Positions 36,152-46,842 of a stretch of 64,000 bases of DNA are shown in pieces. The notes under the pieces are model-generated. The model saw nothing but the letters and a program-made list of their open reading frames with translations, made no database searches and was not told the origin of the DNA. Each line of letters starts with the position of its first letter. Position 1 is the stretch's first letter. A program made the translations under genes and the position numbers. This DNA comes from Saururus chinensis (lineage: Eukaryota; Streptophyta; Magnoliopsida; Piperales; Saururaceae). The DNA lies in assembly GCA_035235625.1 (NCBI GenBank), contig CP141143.1:43261178-43325177 (forward strand), written 5' to 3'.

Positions 36152-37356
36152 ATGGCGAGAGGCAAGCCGCCAGCCATGGTCGCTGAAGTTCAGCTTGAGA
36201 AGGAGAACAAGATCTCAGTTGACAGCCCCAAACCAGCCCCCTAAGACCATCATCCCTTCTGTACTCACGCAAATCATGGCCAAATTGGAGTCCTTATCCA
36301 TGGCCATGGCCCAGCTTCAAGCAGCGCCCTCAGCGCCCTCAGCGCCCTTATTGCCTAGACCTCAACTAGCCAACGTGGAGAAGGGAGAGTCGTCCTAGGC
36401 CAAAGAGATCCGCTGTCCCGGCCCTCCGATGTCAGCAGACAAAGATGTGCACCCGCCCCATCCTTCTGTGCATTTTGGCACATTTGAGCAGCCCGCGGGA
36501 GGATGACAGGACTGGGATATGTGAGGACCGCCAGGTGTTCAGGAAAATGCCCTAATTGTGCCACCACCCAAAAATCTATTTCAGGAGATGGAGGGCAACT
36601 GGGAGGAGTACTTGGGCCCTCTTGGAGGGGCACGGGGAAGAGCTGAGCCCTGTTTGGCCCGCCTACATTTCCCGTGTTACAATGGTGATGAAGATCCGGT
36701 GGAGTGGTTGTACAAGTTGGAGAAGTTCTTTGCCTATCAAGGTATGCACTCTAAGGTAGAACGGTTACGCATAGCCGCATTCCACTTGGACGGTGATGCT
36801 TCCATTGAGTTTTAGAGCTTTCAGAAGGAGGTTTGTTACCCCACTTGGGCTGCATTCACCGATGAGTTGTGCATCCAGTTCAGCCCAACGAGAAGACTTC
36901 AACGAGATGCTCTGCACCCTATGCCAAACTAGCACAGTGAGGGCTTATTACACGGAGTTCATGAAAATAGTGAACTATCTTCCCAAGTGGCCAGTGGCAG
37001 CCTTGGTGGGGACATTCAAGAGAGGACTCAAACCAGAGATATCAGAGGAAATGTGCCACTTTGCATGCTCAACTATGTGGGATGTTGTGCGGCACACACG
37101 AATTGAAGAGGAGAAGCTGGCCCGATAGTGAAGGGGTGGCCGGCTTGGACCCTCTCCACGGCCCCCTCTTCGTGCTAGCCCTTTGTCCACCCAAGCCGGA
37201 AGTACCATCACAAGCCATCCGGGTCAGCAGCCCCCTCCTTCTGGTCTGCTCATGCATCGCCTCACATTGGCCTAGATGGAGGAACATAGATCCAAGGGGC
37301 TATGTTTCAAGTGTGATGAAAAGTTCATTCTCTGGCATCGTTGCTCAGTCAAGAGT
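36152..37356 (+). pseudogene. Reina-like gag, 5' part up to the zinc knuckle
   Basis: Possible start ATGGCGAGAGGCAAG at 36152, with a stop after about 31 codons and a frameshift into TAPNQPPKTIIPSVL. The Gag core is readable at 36558-37128: GDEDPVEWLYKLEKFFAYQG, RLRIAAFHLDGDA, and later RAYYTEFMKIVNYLP and FKRGLKPEI. A zinc knuckle of CFKCDEKF...WHRC type starts at 37303. Gag would form the virus-like particle and bind RNA. The frame is then split by the nested solo LTR at 37357; pol resumes at 40859. Confidence 0.85.
37303..37344 (+). other. Gag zinc knuckle
   Basis: Cys at 37303 and 37312, His at 37336 and Cys at 37342 (C-x2-C-x7-H-x-C). The nested LTR insertion begins 12 bp downstream. 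Confidence 0.7.
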
Positions 37357-37776
37357 TGTAAGGACTCTCATTTCTAAACCGGTTTTCATTTCTTTTTAAT
37401 CGTCGGTTATTGCATGGTTAACTCATTTTCTTATTAATTCGGTGGTTTAAAAAATAACTGGTGTTTCTGATAGTTTTAATCAAAATCAACTTTACAATTA
37501 TTGCTTTTAAGTGATTTTGAGTCAAATCTAAATTTTTGGGATTTTTCTAATTTTTCACTAATTTTCCAAAAATTAGGGGTTGGCGGGACCCCCTGTGGGC
37601 CCCACCGTCAAAATTTGGGTTACTAGACCAAATTAACCTAGACATCAACATAAGCTCTTATATAAATTTTCATAATTTTTCCAGGTCTAATTTGTGCTCA
37701 AATAGCTAAATTACCCATTTTTAGCCTATTTTTCTATTCACACCCCACACTTTATCCACACACACCCCAAACCCTA

Positions 37777-37786
37777 CTATAAATAG
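37777..37786 (+). promoter_or_regulatory. LTR TATA box
   Basis: CTATAAATAG about 420 bp into the LTR. An equivalent AT-rich box lies in the other copies (CTATATAAG on the minus strand near 15905, AATAAATAGA near 4990). Confidence 0.55.
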
Positions 37787-38454
37787 AATGACCTGAGCCA
37801 TTTCTATTTTGGGAAGAGGCTGGGAAATGGAGGTTAGGCCTAATTCCCCAATTAGGCCCGGATTAGAAGGAGTTTAAGGTAAGTCTCTTCTAATTAAGCC
37901 CTAAGTTTTAGATTTTCTCCTAATCCTTCTGGATCTATCATTTCTCCTTTGTTTTGATTCGTTTTTAAACATCAAAACTACTGATTTGTATCTTTACTTC
38001 AAACCCTAGATCTAAAAATCCGATTTTTATGTTCAACAAGCCCTAGATCTAAGTTTTTCATTAGGGTTTTCTATGTTAAATCGGTTTTAATAGAGTTTAA
38101 TTTAAATTCTATGTCTTTGTAAGGTTTTCAAAAAGGGTGACCATCAAATCCAAGCCTAATCAAGGGAAAAAGTAATGGACTTTCGAAATTTCAATTTTCC
38201 TATGGTAAAGCTCTTGATTTCATGGTTTATTTTGAGTGGATTTACTTGATTTAGTGCTTTAATGGCATGATTAGTAAATGGTAATCTTTAATCCCGATTT
38301 CATAGGGTTTTTTCTTGTTATGATGTGGATTAGCTTTCTGGAAGTAATGGTGGAATTTTAATGGCATTTAGGTTGTTAGATGGTGATTTTAAGTTTTATC
38401 AATGGTGTCTCGGTTTGAAAATTTGAAATGGAGAAGAAGATCGATCTGCCTTGT

Positions 38455-38625
38455 TGGCATTCGAATGGCCCTCCTGGGCATTTGAATGGCAACACTGTCA
38501 GTTCAACAGATTTCACGTTTAGCCGATCGAACGGCCCTCCTGGGCATTCGAATGGCAACACTGTCAGTTTGACAGATTTCACTTTTAGCCGATCGAACGG
38601 CCCTACTAGGCGTTCGAACGTCTGC
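38455..38625 (+). repeat. 66-bp repeat, 2.5 copies, with three paired TCGAACGG modules
   Basis: GGCCCTCCTGGGCATT begins at 38467 and 38533, and a diverged copy at 38599, period 66 bp. Half sites: 38461/38482, 38527/38548 and 38593/38614, each 21 bp apart. The last is TCGAACGG plus TCGAACGT. Confidence 0.75.
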
Positions 38626-38865
38626 ACAACAGATTTGGTAATATTTGCATGATGTTTATTTAGATAATTCTACTTTGATATATCATTTTCATGTGTATGT
38701 GGAGTGTTTTGAGCTATAGTATGCTACTGGAAGGTTATGCCATTGAGGTTATGAAGTTGTAGTATATATTTAGTGTTATGTGGAATGACTTGAGATTGGT
38801 TATATGATGTTGGAATTACCATCTTGAAGTTATGAATGGTTGATTATCTATGGTTATGTATATTT

Positions 38866-38947
38866 TCAGTAGAGCTATAGCATACTAACGGACTGATATG
38901 TTATTTTCAGTAGAGCTATAGCATACTAACGGACTGATATCTTATAT
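38866..38947 (+). repeat. 42-bp tandem duplication in solo LTR
   Basis: TTTTCAGTAGAGCTATAGCA followed by TACTAACGGACTGATAT occurs twice, almost without change, so this duplication is recent. Confidence 0.75.
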
Positions 38948-39796
38948 GTGTTTAGCTTGTGGTTAAACTTTGATTTGGGTTATGATTTTAATGATTCTTC
39001 ACCTATGATTTCCACTAGAATTCATGATTAGATGTTAAGGCCCATGTGTAGTGTGATGGTGAGTGAATTACAAGCATGTTGATATGCATTGAGTGAAATA
39101 TTTCTATTATGAACACACACATACATGTGGGATTTAATGATGATGATGAGTATTGATATTATGATTATGAATGGTGCATAGGGGCTGATGAGAGCACTTA
39201 TCATGAAATAGGATTCATGTATGCCTTGCCCATGTATGTACCATGCTGCATGCATCATGAAAATGGATTTCCAATTGAGGCTTTATCGAGATTAATCGAA
39301 TGTGATGCAATGTGGTGAAATGACGTGCCGGATTAATTGGTCGTGCCTTGATTGGTCCGAAAGGACATGTTTTGATTTGAGGTCATTTGTGGAACATGTG
39401 CACTCCCTGGGTTGAGTCTAGTTAAGTGGAATTATATGGGGGACGAGTTACGTACTTGTCTTGCAATTTGAGAATATTATTGTCATCTGGACCCTGAGAA
39501 TCCAGTATGGTATGCTCTTTGCACCAGCTACCATGTGTTTGTGGGTTTCCTACGTGGGAACTCAGGCTCTTCTCCATTGTAGGAGATGTCCCAAAACGAA
39601 CACCCCTGCTCTAGGTTCTCTTCGTGAGAATGTGACATCCTTGGTCAGGATCGTCTGGGGCGAGCAACCTTTAGGGATTGACAACCCCGAACTTCTTAAA
39701 TTCTTGCATAGAATTTGAACCATGACACGCCTTCGTGGCCTTGCCTGTGTTCCCATCTTCGTGACACTACTTGTGATTACTCCTTGATGGAGGCAT

Positions 39797-40203
39797 TCTT
39801 TATATGATGTGATACATGACTTGATATGTATGTTGGAGATACATCTCATGCAAGTTGATATGATGTGATGCATGATTGAATATGTATGTTAGAGATACAT
39901 CTAATACAGGTTGATATGATGTGATGCATGATTGAATGTGTATGTTAGAGATACATCTCATGTAGGTTGATATGATGTGATGCATGACTTGATATGTATG
40001 TTAGAGATACATCTCATGCAGGTTGATATGATGTGATGCATGATTGAATGTGTATGTTGGAGATACATCTCATGCAGGTTGATATGATGTGATGCATGAC
40101 TTGATATGTATGTTAGAGATACATCTCATGCAGGTTGATATGATGTTGAAGCATGATGTGATATGTATGTTAGAGATACATTTCATGCAGGTTGATATGA
40201 TGT
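39797..40203 (+). repeat. 56-bp minisatellite, about 7 copies, in solo LTR
   Basis: GTTGATATGATGTGATGCAT recurs at 39854, 39910, 39966 and onward, period 56 bp, with GTTAGAGATACATCTCATGC between. GATACATCTCATGCA-type words make weak local palindromes. ORFs across it are periodic artefacts. Confidence 0.85.
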
Positions 40204-40858
40204 GAATGGCACTATGTGGATTATACACTATGATGCAAGATTAGGTGATGTTCATGTGAGATCAGGAAATGATTCATCTTGTCAATCTTTGCTTTGATTG
40301 GTTATGTTGCCATGCCGTCATGTTTTCGATGATGATAGTATATTAGAAAACCATTGCTGAGTTTGTTAAACTCACCCCTCTTTATTGTGTTTTGCTTTGG
40401 GGCTGCGTGGGGTGACATGCAAATGGACAGGATCTCCTCTTCGAGGAAAGGTCGGAGACGACTTGGGAATGATCATGGAGTCCTCTTATGTGACTTATTT
40501 TCCTTGGTTTATGCTTGATGTTTAGAACCTTTGTGTATGGTTCTCATTTTGATTTATGCTACTTTATACATTTGTGTGGCTTAATACCTATTTTGGAGCC
40601 TAGAGTGGGCTATGGTTGACTAAGCATGTGGGTTTGAGACTTTTGTTTATCTTGAGTTAATGTAACTCTCTTTCTTTTCTACTAATTTACTATTGCTCAA
40701 AGTGGTGTGCATACTCCGTAATGTTGTTAGTTCGCTTGTAATTCGGGTTAAGTCTTTCGCTAAACCATATCTCAATTCTCCTTGTCGCCCCCGTGCGCTT
40801 GACCGGCCCCTGGACCGGGTTCGGCTCGGGTCGGGCGGTGCTGGGGCGTGACAAGAGT

Positions 40859-41262
40859 CATCTGCTAGTGCAAGAGGTCGAAGAGGAGGTGAATGCGGCA
40901 GATAGGGAGGAGTTTTCCCACTATGATGATGTGCTGACCTAGATCTCAGACAATGCCTTCTCTGGGGCCTTCACCCCACGTACTATGCGGGTCGAAGGCC
41001 ATCTCAAGCGGTAGCAAGTGGCCATCCTTATCAACATTGGCTCCACCCATAACTTCATCAACGATAGGGTGTCCCAGTGTCTAGGCTGTTACGTGTTAGA
41101 TTCGAAACCGTTCAATGTCTTGATGGGGGATGGAAAGCACCTCAGGACCTCTGGAGTATGTGCACATGCCGCACTATCTATCCAGGGCCACACTTTTGTC
41201 ACTGACCTCTTCTTGCTGTCCACAAAAGGAGTGGACATGGTGCAAGGGGTTCAGTGGCTGTA
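40859..41262 (+). pseudogene. Reina-like Gag-Pol linker and protease
   Basis: After the nested LTR the frame resumes and reaches a retropepsin-like region: AILINIGSTHNFINDRV, then FNVLMGDGKHL and VDMVQGVQWL. The catalytic Asp-Ser-Gly (or Asp-Thr-Gly) triplet reads Asn-Ile-Gly, so the protease is dead. Its role would have been to cut the Gag-Pol polyprotein. Confidence 0.8.
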
Positions 41263-41431
41263 GGAACTGGGGGACGTGGTATGGATCTTCCGCGAGATAG
41301 TTATGGACTTTGAATTTTAGGGACTACGGGTGCGGATACAAGGGTCTCAGCTGAGTACCTTTCTTTCCACCCAATCAGCAAGCTTTTTCTATCCGTTTGC
41401 ACCCCAAGGGTTCCTCCTGTAGCAACGGGCT

Positions 41432-42240
41432 GTGTTCGAGGTGTTGCAAGATGAGCTGCCCACAGATCTCCTTACCCTATTGATGGACCACAAGGACATG
41501 TTTGACGAGCCTAGAGGCCTTCCACTGGTGCGGTGTCATGACCATCACATCCCTTTCATCCCAGGGGCATCTCTAGCCAATGTCCGCCCTTACCGCTACC
41601 CCCACATCCAATAGGCGGAGATAGAGCGCCTAGTTGATGATATGCTTCAATCTAGCATGAGCTCTTTGTTCTCTATGGTGCTACTGGTTCGCAAGAAGGA
41701 TGAAACTTGGCACTTTTGTATCGACTACCGGGCCTTGAACGCCATCATGGTCAAGGACAAGTACCCCATTCTTGTGATTGAGGAGCTCCTTGATGAGTTG
41801 GACGGCGCGATAGTCTTTAGCAAACTCAATCTCCATTTGGGTTATCACCAGATTGGGAGCAGCCAGCCGACATTCATAAGACCTCCTTCTGCACTCTCGA
41901 CAGCCATTTCGAGTTCTTAGTCATGCCGTTTGGGCTCACCAACGCCTCCTCCCCTTTTTAGAGCCTTATGAATGATCTCTTCCGGCCATTTCTTCGCCGC
42001 TTCATCCTAGATTTCTTTAATGACATACTTGTCTATAGTAAATCATGGGTGGAATATTTGGAGCACCTCAGATCATTCCTTATTCCTTAAACGTTCAAAG
42101 TGTTCTTTTGGCAGCCCACAGGTTGATTATCTGGGCCACATTATCTCTTGGGATGGGGTAGCCACAGACCCCTCTAAGGTGTCTTCCATGCTCTCTTGGT
42201 CGTCGCCCACTTTTGTTCACTCACTCATAGGGTTCTTGGG
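41432..42240 (+). pseudogene. Reina-like reverse transcriptase
   Basis: Readable blocks: [109 protein letters not shown]. The catalytic tyrosine-Ile/Val-Asp-Asp box reads FFND, with one Asp replaced by Asn. There are several stops and a frameshift near 41860. It would have copied element RNA into DNA. Confidence 0.88.
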
Positions 42241-42780
42241 CCTCATTGGGTACTACCGGCGGTTTATCAACCACTATGGTGTGATCACCCGCCCCCTCAT
42301 AGAGCTACTGAAGAAGGGCGGCTTCACTTGGACAGAGGCTGCCCAAGTGGATTTTTATACGCTGAAGCAGTCCATGGCCTCCGGCCCCGTCCTCATTCTA
42401 CCGGATTTCATCCACCCATTCGTGCTTGAAACGGATGCGTTAGAGGCTGGCCTGGGTGCAGTGCTCAAGAAGGACGAGTCCCCTATTGCCTCTTTAGCAA
42501 GACCTTGGCAGGTCGTTCCTTATCACTGTATGTCTATGAGAAGGAGATGCTGGCCATAGTCCTTGCCATCGACAAATGGTGACCCTACTTGCTTGGCCGC
42601 CGCTTCACTATCCGCACTGATCATCAGACATTGAAGTACTTCCTCGAGTAGCAGATTTCAACTCCCACACAACAACGGTGGGTTAGTAAACTGTTGGGCT
42701 ACGACTATAAAGTGGTGTACAAGAAAGGGGCGGACAACACTGTGGCCAACTCCCTCTCTCGCAGCTTTACCTCTGGCTCT
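42241..42780 (+). pseudogene. Reina-like RNase H and connection
   Basis: FLGLIGYYRRFINHYG, then VLETDALEAGLGAVLKKDE, YEKEMLAIVLAIDKW, FTIRTDHQTLKYFLE, QRWVSKLLGYDYKV and ADNTVANSLSR. The block order is that of plant gypsy RNase H. Stops at about 42582 and 42648 and a frameshift near 42490. Confidence 0.88.
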
Positions 42781-42814
42781 TGCCTGGCCATATCTACTCC
42801 TTCCTGCCCCTTTA

Positions 42815-43760
42815 TTACTGAGTTATGAAGAGCCTACTGAGAGGATCCTTCAACATAGTCACTGATTGCAACTCTCCAGGAAGACCCTGTTGGCCGCCCA
42901 TTCTTTGTTTGGCGAGATAACCTTCTTTTATAGAAGGACTGCCTATGGGTGCCTGATGTTGAGGACCTTCGCCAGCGTATTCTCTCCAACTTCCATGACA
43001 CACCACTAGCCGGCCACAAAGGGGCATTCCACACTTATAAGAGGATCAGCTAGAGCATCCTGTGGCAGGGCATTTAGCGGGGTGTTTAGGACTATGTTGT
43101 TGCCTGTGATGTATGCGAACATGCCAAAGCTGCCACGCCCTAGATGGATTACTTCAGCCCCTACCCATCCCCGACAAGGTTTGGGAGGATGTTTCAATGG
43201 ATTTCGTGGAGGCCTTGCCCTTGGTGCACGGCAAGTCTGTGATCTTGGTGGTAGTGAATCGGCTTTCTAAGTATGCGCACTTCTACGCTCTTGGACACCC
43301 CTTCACTGCCAAAATGATGGCTGAGCTCTATGTTCAGGAGGTTGATAAGCTCTATGGCATGCCTCGTACCATTGTGTCCTATCATGATAGGATATTTATC
43401 TCTCAGTTTTTGCGGAAGTTCTTTGCTTTGCAGGGCACTACTCTTCACATGAGCACAACCTACCATCCGCAGACAGACGGCCAGACCGAGGTGGTGAACT
43501 GTTTCCTAGAACAATACCTCCGGTGCTTCGCCATGACTCAGCCCCGCTGGTGGCTCCAGCTTCTTCCATGGGCGGAATAGTCGTATAACACCGCCTTTCA
43601 CACGAGCACAGGGTTCACTCCTTTTGAGGTATTGTAGCAATGTCCTCCCCTGACAGTGTTGTCATATGTTCCTCATTGCTCTTCTGTCGCCGAGGTGGAT
43701 TACATGCTTCAGACATGGGATGAGGTTCTTTGTCAGCTTAAGTAGAACCTCGCCTCAGCT
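42815..43760 (+). pseudogene. Reina-like integrase
   Basis: A decayed HHCC region (FHDTPLAGHKGAFHTYKRIS ... CDVCEHAKA) is followed by the core: MDFVEALPLVHGKSVILVVV, NRLSKYAHFYALGHPFTAKM, then VSYHDRIF, where the usual SDRD has lost its first Asp to Tyr, and TYHPQTDGQTEVVN with the catalytic Glu present. Two of the three acidic residues (MD and TE) remain. The frame 43113-43580 is the longest intact stretch. The enzyme would have joined the DNA copy to host DNA. Confidence 0.88.
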
Positions 43761-44220
43761 CAGAACTGAATGAAATAGGTATATGACAGAAAGCACGCTG
43801 ATAGGGAGTTTAATGTGGGCAACTTGGTCTACATATTAGTTCTTCCTCAGCTTCAGACCACTTTATTCCAACTGGAACATTCCAAGTTCGCCCCCCATTA
43901 CTATGGACCATATGCTATTGTGGAGTGCATTGGTTTGGTGGCTTACCATCTTGCCCTACTGCCTGACTCCATGGTCCATCCAGTCTTCCATGTCTCCCGA
44001 CTTTGCCGTTGTGTGGGTGACGCCTCCCTGGCTACCGATGCTCCACCTCTACCTTTGATGGGACCGGCCCCTACCACGGAACCCACTCCCGCCTCGGTGC
44101 TTGATAAGTGTCGGGTCCGCTATTTTGGCCGCATTATTACGGAGGTACTTGTGTCGTGGTAGGGCTTGCTGCTTGAGGATGCCACTTAGATGTCAGATGA
44201 CGAGTTTTTGGCTATCTACC
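43761..44220 (+). pseudogene. Reina-like integrase C-terminus with chromodomain
   Basis: NVGNLVYI, then HSKFAPHYYGPYAIVECIGL, VAYHLALLPDSMVHPVFHVS, and a final ITEVLVSW*GLLLEDAT followed by DDEFLAIYP, the chromodomain pattern at the end of Reina Pol. One stop lies inside the chromodomain. The 3' LTR begins about 50 bp later. Confidence 0.85.
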
Positions 44221-44268
44221 CAGCATGGTCACCTTGTGGACAAGGCGAATAGCAGAAGCATGGTGCAG

Positions 44269-44608
44269 TATTGTGCACGTTCACCAGCGCTCTCTTTTCA
44301 CTCCATTGACCTTTTATTTGCTTACATTAGACTACTTTGTTTATGCTAGGCTTCTGCAATAATTAGAATAGCGTGGACATTATATTTGTAAGTTGTAACG
44401 GGCCAGCTAGTGTCCCCGCAGATTAGTCGGGCCCACTAGCTGGCATGACTCCCAAGGAAGAGGCGTGGCTCCTATATGGGTCGTCTTCCTCATTCCTTGT
44501 TTTGGTTATGCAATATAAATCAGCCTTTACCTCTTCCTTCTTACTTTCTTCTACTCTTCCTTGCGTGATTTGTGTGAGGTACCGATTGTGCCTACACCGG
44601 GCACAACA
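44269..44608 (+). repeat. 3' LTR of Reina-like element
   Basis: Starts TATTGTGCACG (the first dinucleotide changed from TG to TA) and ends GGGCACAACA, 340 bp. The extra 40-odd bases relative to the 5' LTR contain GGGCCCACTAGCTGGCATG. Confidence 0.9.
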
Positions 44609-44892
44609 GAATGAAATCACATAAGTTAGGAAGAACAATCAAATTGTGGTATCGTTTTCTCTATTTAATTCATAATTACAAACATAACAAATATTTTGGA
44701 GGTCTCTTTAAACTTTAAAAAATATAACAATTTGTGCACATTCTTAACAAACTGCGGTTTTAATCGATTAAAAGGATATAAATAAACCAAAAGTAGTCTA
44801 CTTGGTTCATCATTTAGTGTGTTTGATTCATTCTTACAAACATAGTAAATGAGTACATATTTCTTTAAAACAACTAAATATACATTCATGGC
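44609..44892 (-). repeat. Satellite block F, reversed, about 0.9 monomer
   Basis: GAATGAAATCACATAAG through ATTCATGGC. It completes the monomer broken at 35819 and ends at the LTR start of the Athila-like element. Confidence 0.9.
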
Positions 44893-46356
44893 TGATATAC
44901 TAAAATAATGTTCAATTGAATATATTTAAATCTTAAATCAAATTCTTATTTTTTGTTAATTCATTGCTTATTTGGGTTAATTATATCTTGAATAGGTGAG
45001 TTGGGCATCCATTATGTTTACATGTCCAAATAGGCTTCGATAGGATCTAAGTGGATGAGGAAGTGAAGCCCAACTACCTAAAGCTATCTAAAAGTCAAGA
45101 ATGAGCTCCTAATTATCTAAACATGCATGGAATCGTGAAACAAAAACTTGTGAACCCGTTGAATTTCAGATTTGCATCAAGAGAACCAAATTCAAGAAAA
45201 AATTGATTTAGACAGATTGACACATCCTTAGTATTTCGGTCATATCATTATATGTAAAATTCGGATTGATATCATTCTAGTGTCATTAGAAAGAAAACTT
45301 CCGTGCCTACAATCACTATTTGAGGAAGACATTCATAATTCCAAAGATATATGGGTCAAATAGGATATGAAAAGGGATAGCTAGTTAACTAACCCGAGGC
45401 CAACACATGGAGGATCTTTTTATTAGTTGTGATTGATATACATAAGGAAAGATAATGAGGCTGATTGGATAACTAAAAGAAGACAAAAGGATACTTATTT
45501 TCTAAATAAATCATTGATTTATTTCAATGATTTAGAATCTAATCATTGCCAAAGAAGTAACTAATCAAATAATCAATCACGATGCAATCAAGGGATATGA
45601 TTGGACCTTCCCCTTTGAAGTAACCTCTTCTACTCTTATAAATAGAGGGTGGACGTGGTAGAGGCATCATCCCATCCTCTTTGGAGCTCTCTTATCCTAA
45701 TTTTCTTCTATTCTTTTGTAGCTTTTGTTTTTAGTTTTTATTGTGATGGCTTTCTAAACTCTCTTGCTAAGGCTAGAGGTGATTTGTAATAATATAATAG
45801 AGTACTATTTATGTTTCATCTATGGTTTCAAGTAAGTATTGGTTATTTAAAGAGATATTTATTTAATATTATTTATCTTCTTGTTTCTTTGTAATTTTGA
45901 CACATAAGATGCTTAAAGGTTCTCTTTCTTGTTCTTTTGTGATTTTGATACATAGAACTCTTGAAGAAACAATTGTTTTTATCCTTCATCTATCCAAAGT
46001 ATTTTTTATCTTTATTTTTATTTTTAATCGTCATATCTTCCGGTTAGATAGAATCTTCATTCAATTCGAACTGAGATAACATAAAACATGAAGAACATCA
46101 CTAGATGTTACAATGTCCCATAATGCCTTAGTGTTTTATCGTATTATTTTCTTAACTCATTATTACCTAAAAAATCTTCTACTTTTTCTCTTTTAATCTT
46201 TCTTTACTTCTCTTATTTTGTAATCATTGTGATAGTCACACAAAGGCAATCCTTATAGATTCAACCTTACAAGATTACATCCACTTTTGCACTTACATGT
46301 AATATTACCCTAAGCTTTGGCTAATTTTGATGAATTAATAGTTTAGGTGTAAGAAG
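44893..46356 (+). repeat. 5' LTR (copy 1 of the Athila-like family)
   Basis: Starts TGATATACTAAAATAATG, about 1.46 kb, with TATA box CTTATAAATAGAGG at 45635-45648. The same block order is seen in the LTRs at 49064 and 52118, including AAATAAATCATTGATTTATT-like AT-rich stretches and GAACATCA(C/T)TAGATGTTAC. The exact 3' end is uncertain by a few bases. Confidence 0.85.
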
Positions 46357-46360
46357 TTTT

Positions 46361-46379
46361 TGGTGTCATTGCCGGGGAT
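46361..46379 (+). other. Primer-binding site, tRNA-Asp type
   Basis: TGGTGTCATTGCCGGGGAT is a decayed form of the TGGCGCCNTTGCCGGGGA site, complementary to the 3' end of tRNA-Asp and typical of Athila/Tat elements. Confidence 0.75.
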
Positions 46380-46842
46380 TGCAATTTGTGACTATAACAC
46401 CGGTTACAAAATATTCTCCCTATTTATTTTTCTTGTTTTTCTTTTCTTTTTGTTGAGAGTGAGAGTAGTGGGAAGAAGAATTGAAGAAACTCAACCGGAA
46501 AGATCTCTTAGACTTGTCATTGCTAAAAGAATTAAAGAAGACCACTTGAAACATTCCGGGTAGTTTCATTCCACTTCCTTTACTTAATTTCTTTTTATTC
46601 TTGGATTTTTTTTAGAATTATTTTCTTTAGATATAAAGTTTGAATTGCATGTTTTGCTTTGGTTAATTTACATATATTCTTTCTTTTAATTTTACTTTGT
46701 TGATTCTTTACTTTTTGTTCTTCAAAAAAAAAAAAAAATTTCTCATTTTTTTATGCACTCATGGCAATGTGACTAAAGTGGTCACTTAAAAAGTGTTTAT
46801 ATTGCTCTTAATATTTCTCAGTTTTCTCTTTCCTTCATTACT
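46380..46842. other. Leader between primer site and gag
   Basis: AT-rich untranslated leader with a run of A near 46726-46738. A 67-codon ORF at 46360-46563 ends in SLRLVIAKRIKEDHLKHSG. I do not recognise it, and it may be a leader reading frame only. Confidence 0.5.

Larger units (their letters stand above)
37357..40853 (+). mobile_element. Nested solo LTR of Tekay-type family
   Basis: Starts TGTAAGGACTCTC and ends GGTGCTGGGGCGTGACA, with TSD AGAGT at 37352-37356 and 40854-40858. It is 3497 bp, homologous to the reversed solo LTR at 12727-16324 and to the 3' LTR fragment at 4578. It has a TATA box at 37777-37786, a 66-bp repeat with paired TCGAACGG modules, a 42-bp duplication and a 56-bp minisatellite. 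No coding domain is seen, so it is a solo LTR. The long LTR fits Tekay/Del elements. Its insertion into an already existing Reina-like element gives the relative order of events. Confidence 0.92.
35825..44608 (+). mobile_element. Complete but inactive Reina-like gypsy element
   Basis: Two LTRs (35825-36121, 44269-44608), TSD GAATG at 35820-35824 and 44609-44613, a tRNA-iMet-type primer site, then gag, protease, RT, RNase H, integrase and chromodomain in gypsy order. Total 8784 bp, of which 3502 bp are a nested solo LTR plus its target duplication; about 5.3 kb without it is a normal Reina size. Dozens of stops and lost catalytic residues in protease, RT and integrase rule out activity. It sits in reversed satellite: flanks CTAGTTAATC|GAATG and GAATG|AAATCACATAAG join into one monomer. 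Confidence 0.9.

Noticed and set aside
39562..39985. Histidine/isoleucine-rich periodic ORFs
   Set aside because: They follow the 56-bp minisatellite; the peptide period is the repeat period.
39797..40203. CRISPR-like regular repeats
   Set aside because: Units are head-to-tail with no unique spacers, inside a plant LTR. The arrays at 55850 and 63045 were rejected for the same reason.
46360..46563. 67-codon ORF as a gene in the Athila-like leader
   Set aside because: It overlaps the primer-binding site and has no counterpart in the second copy at 50531-50854.
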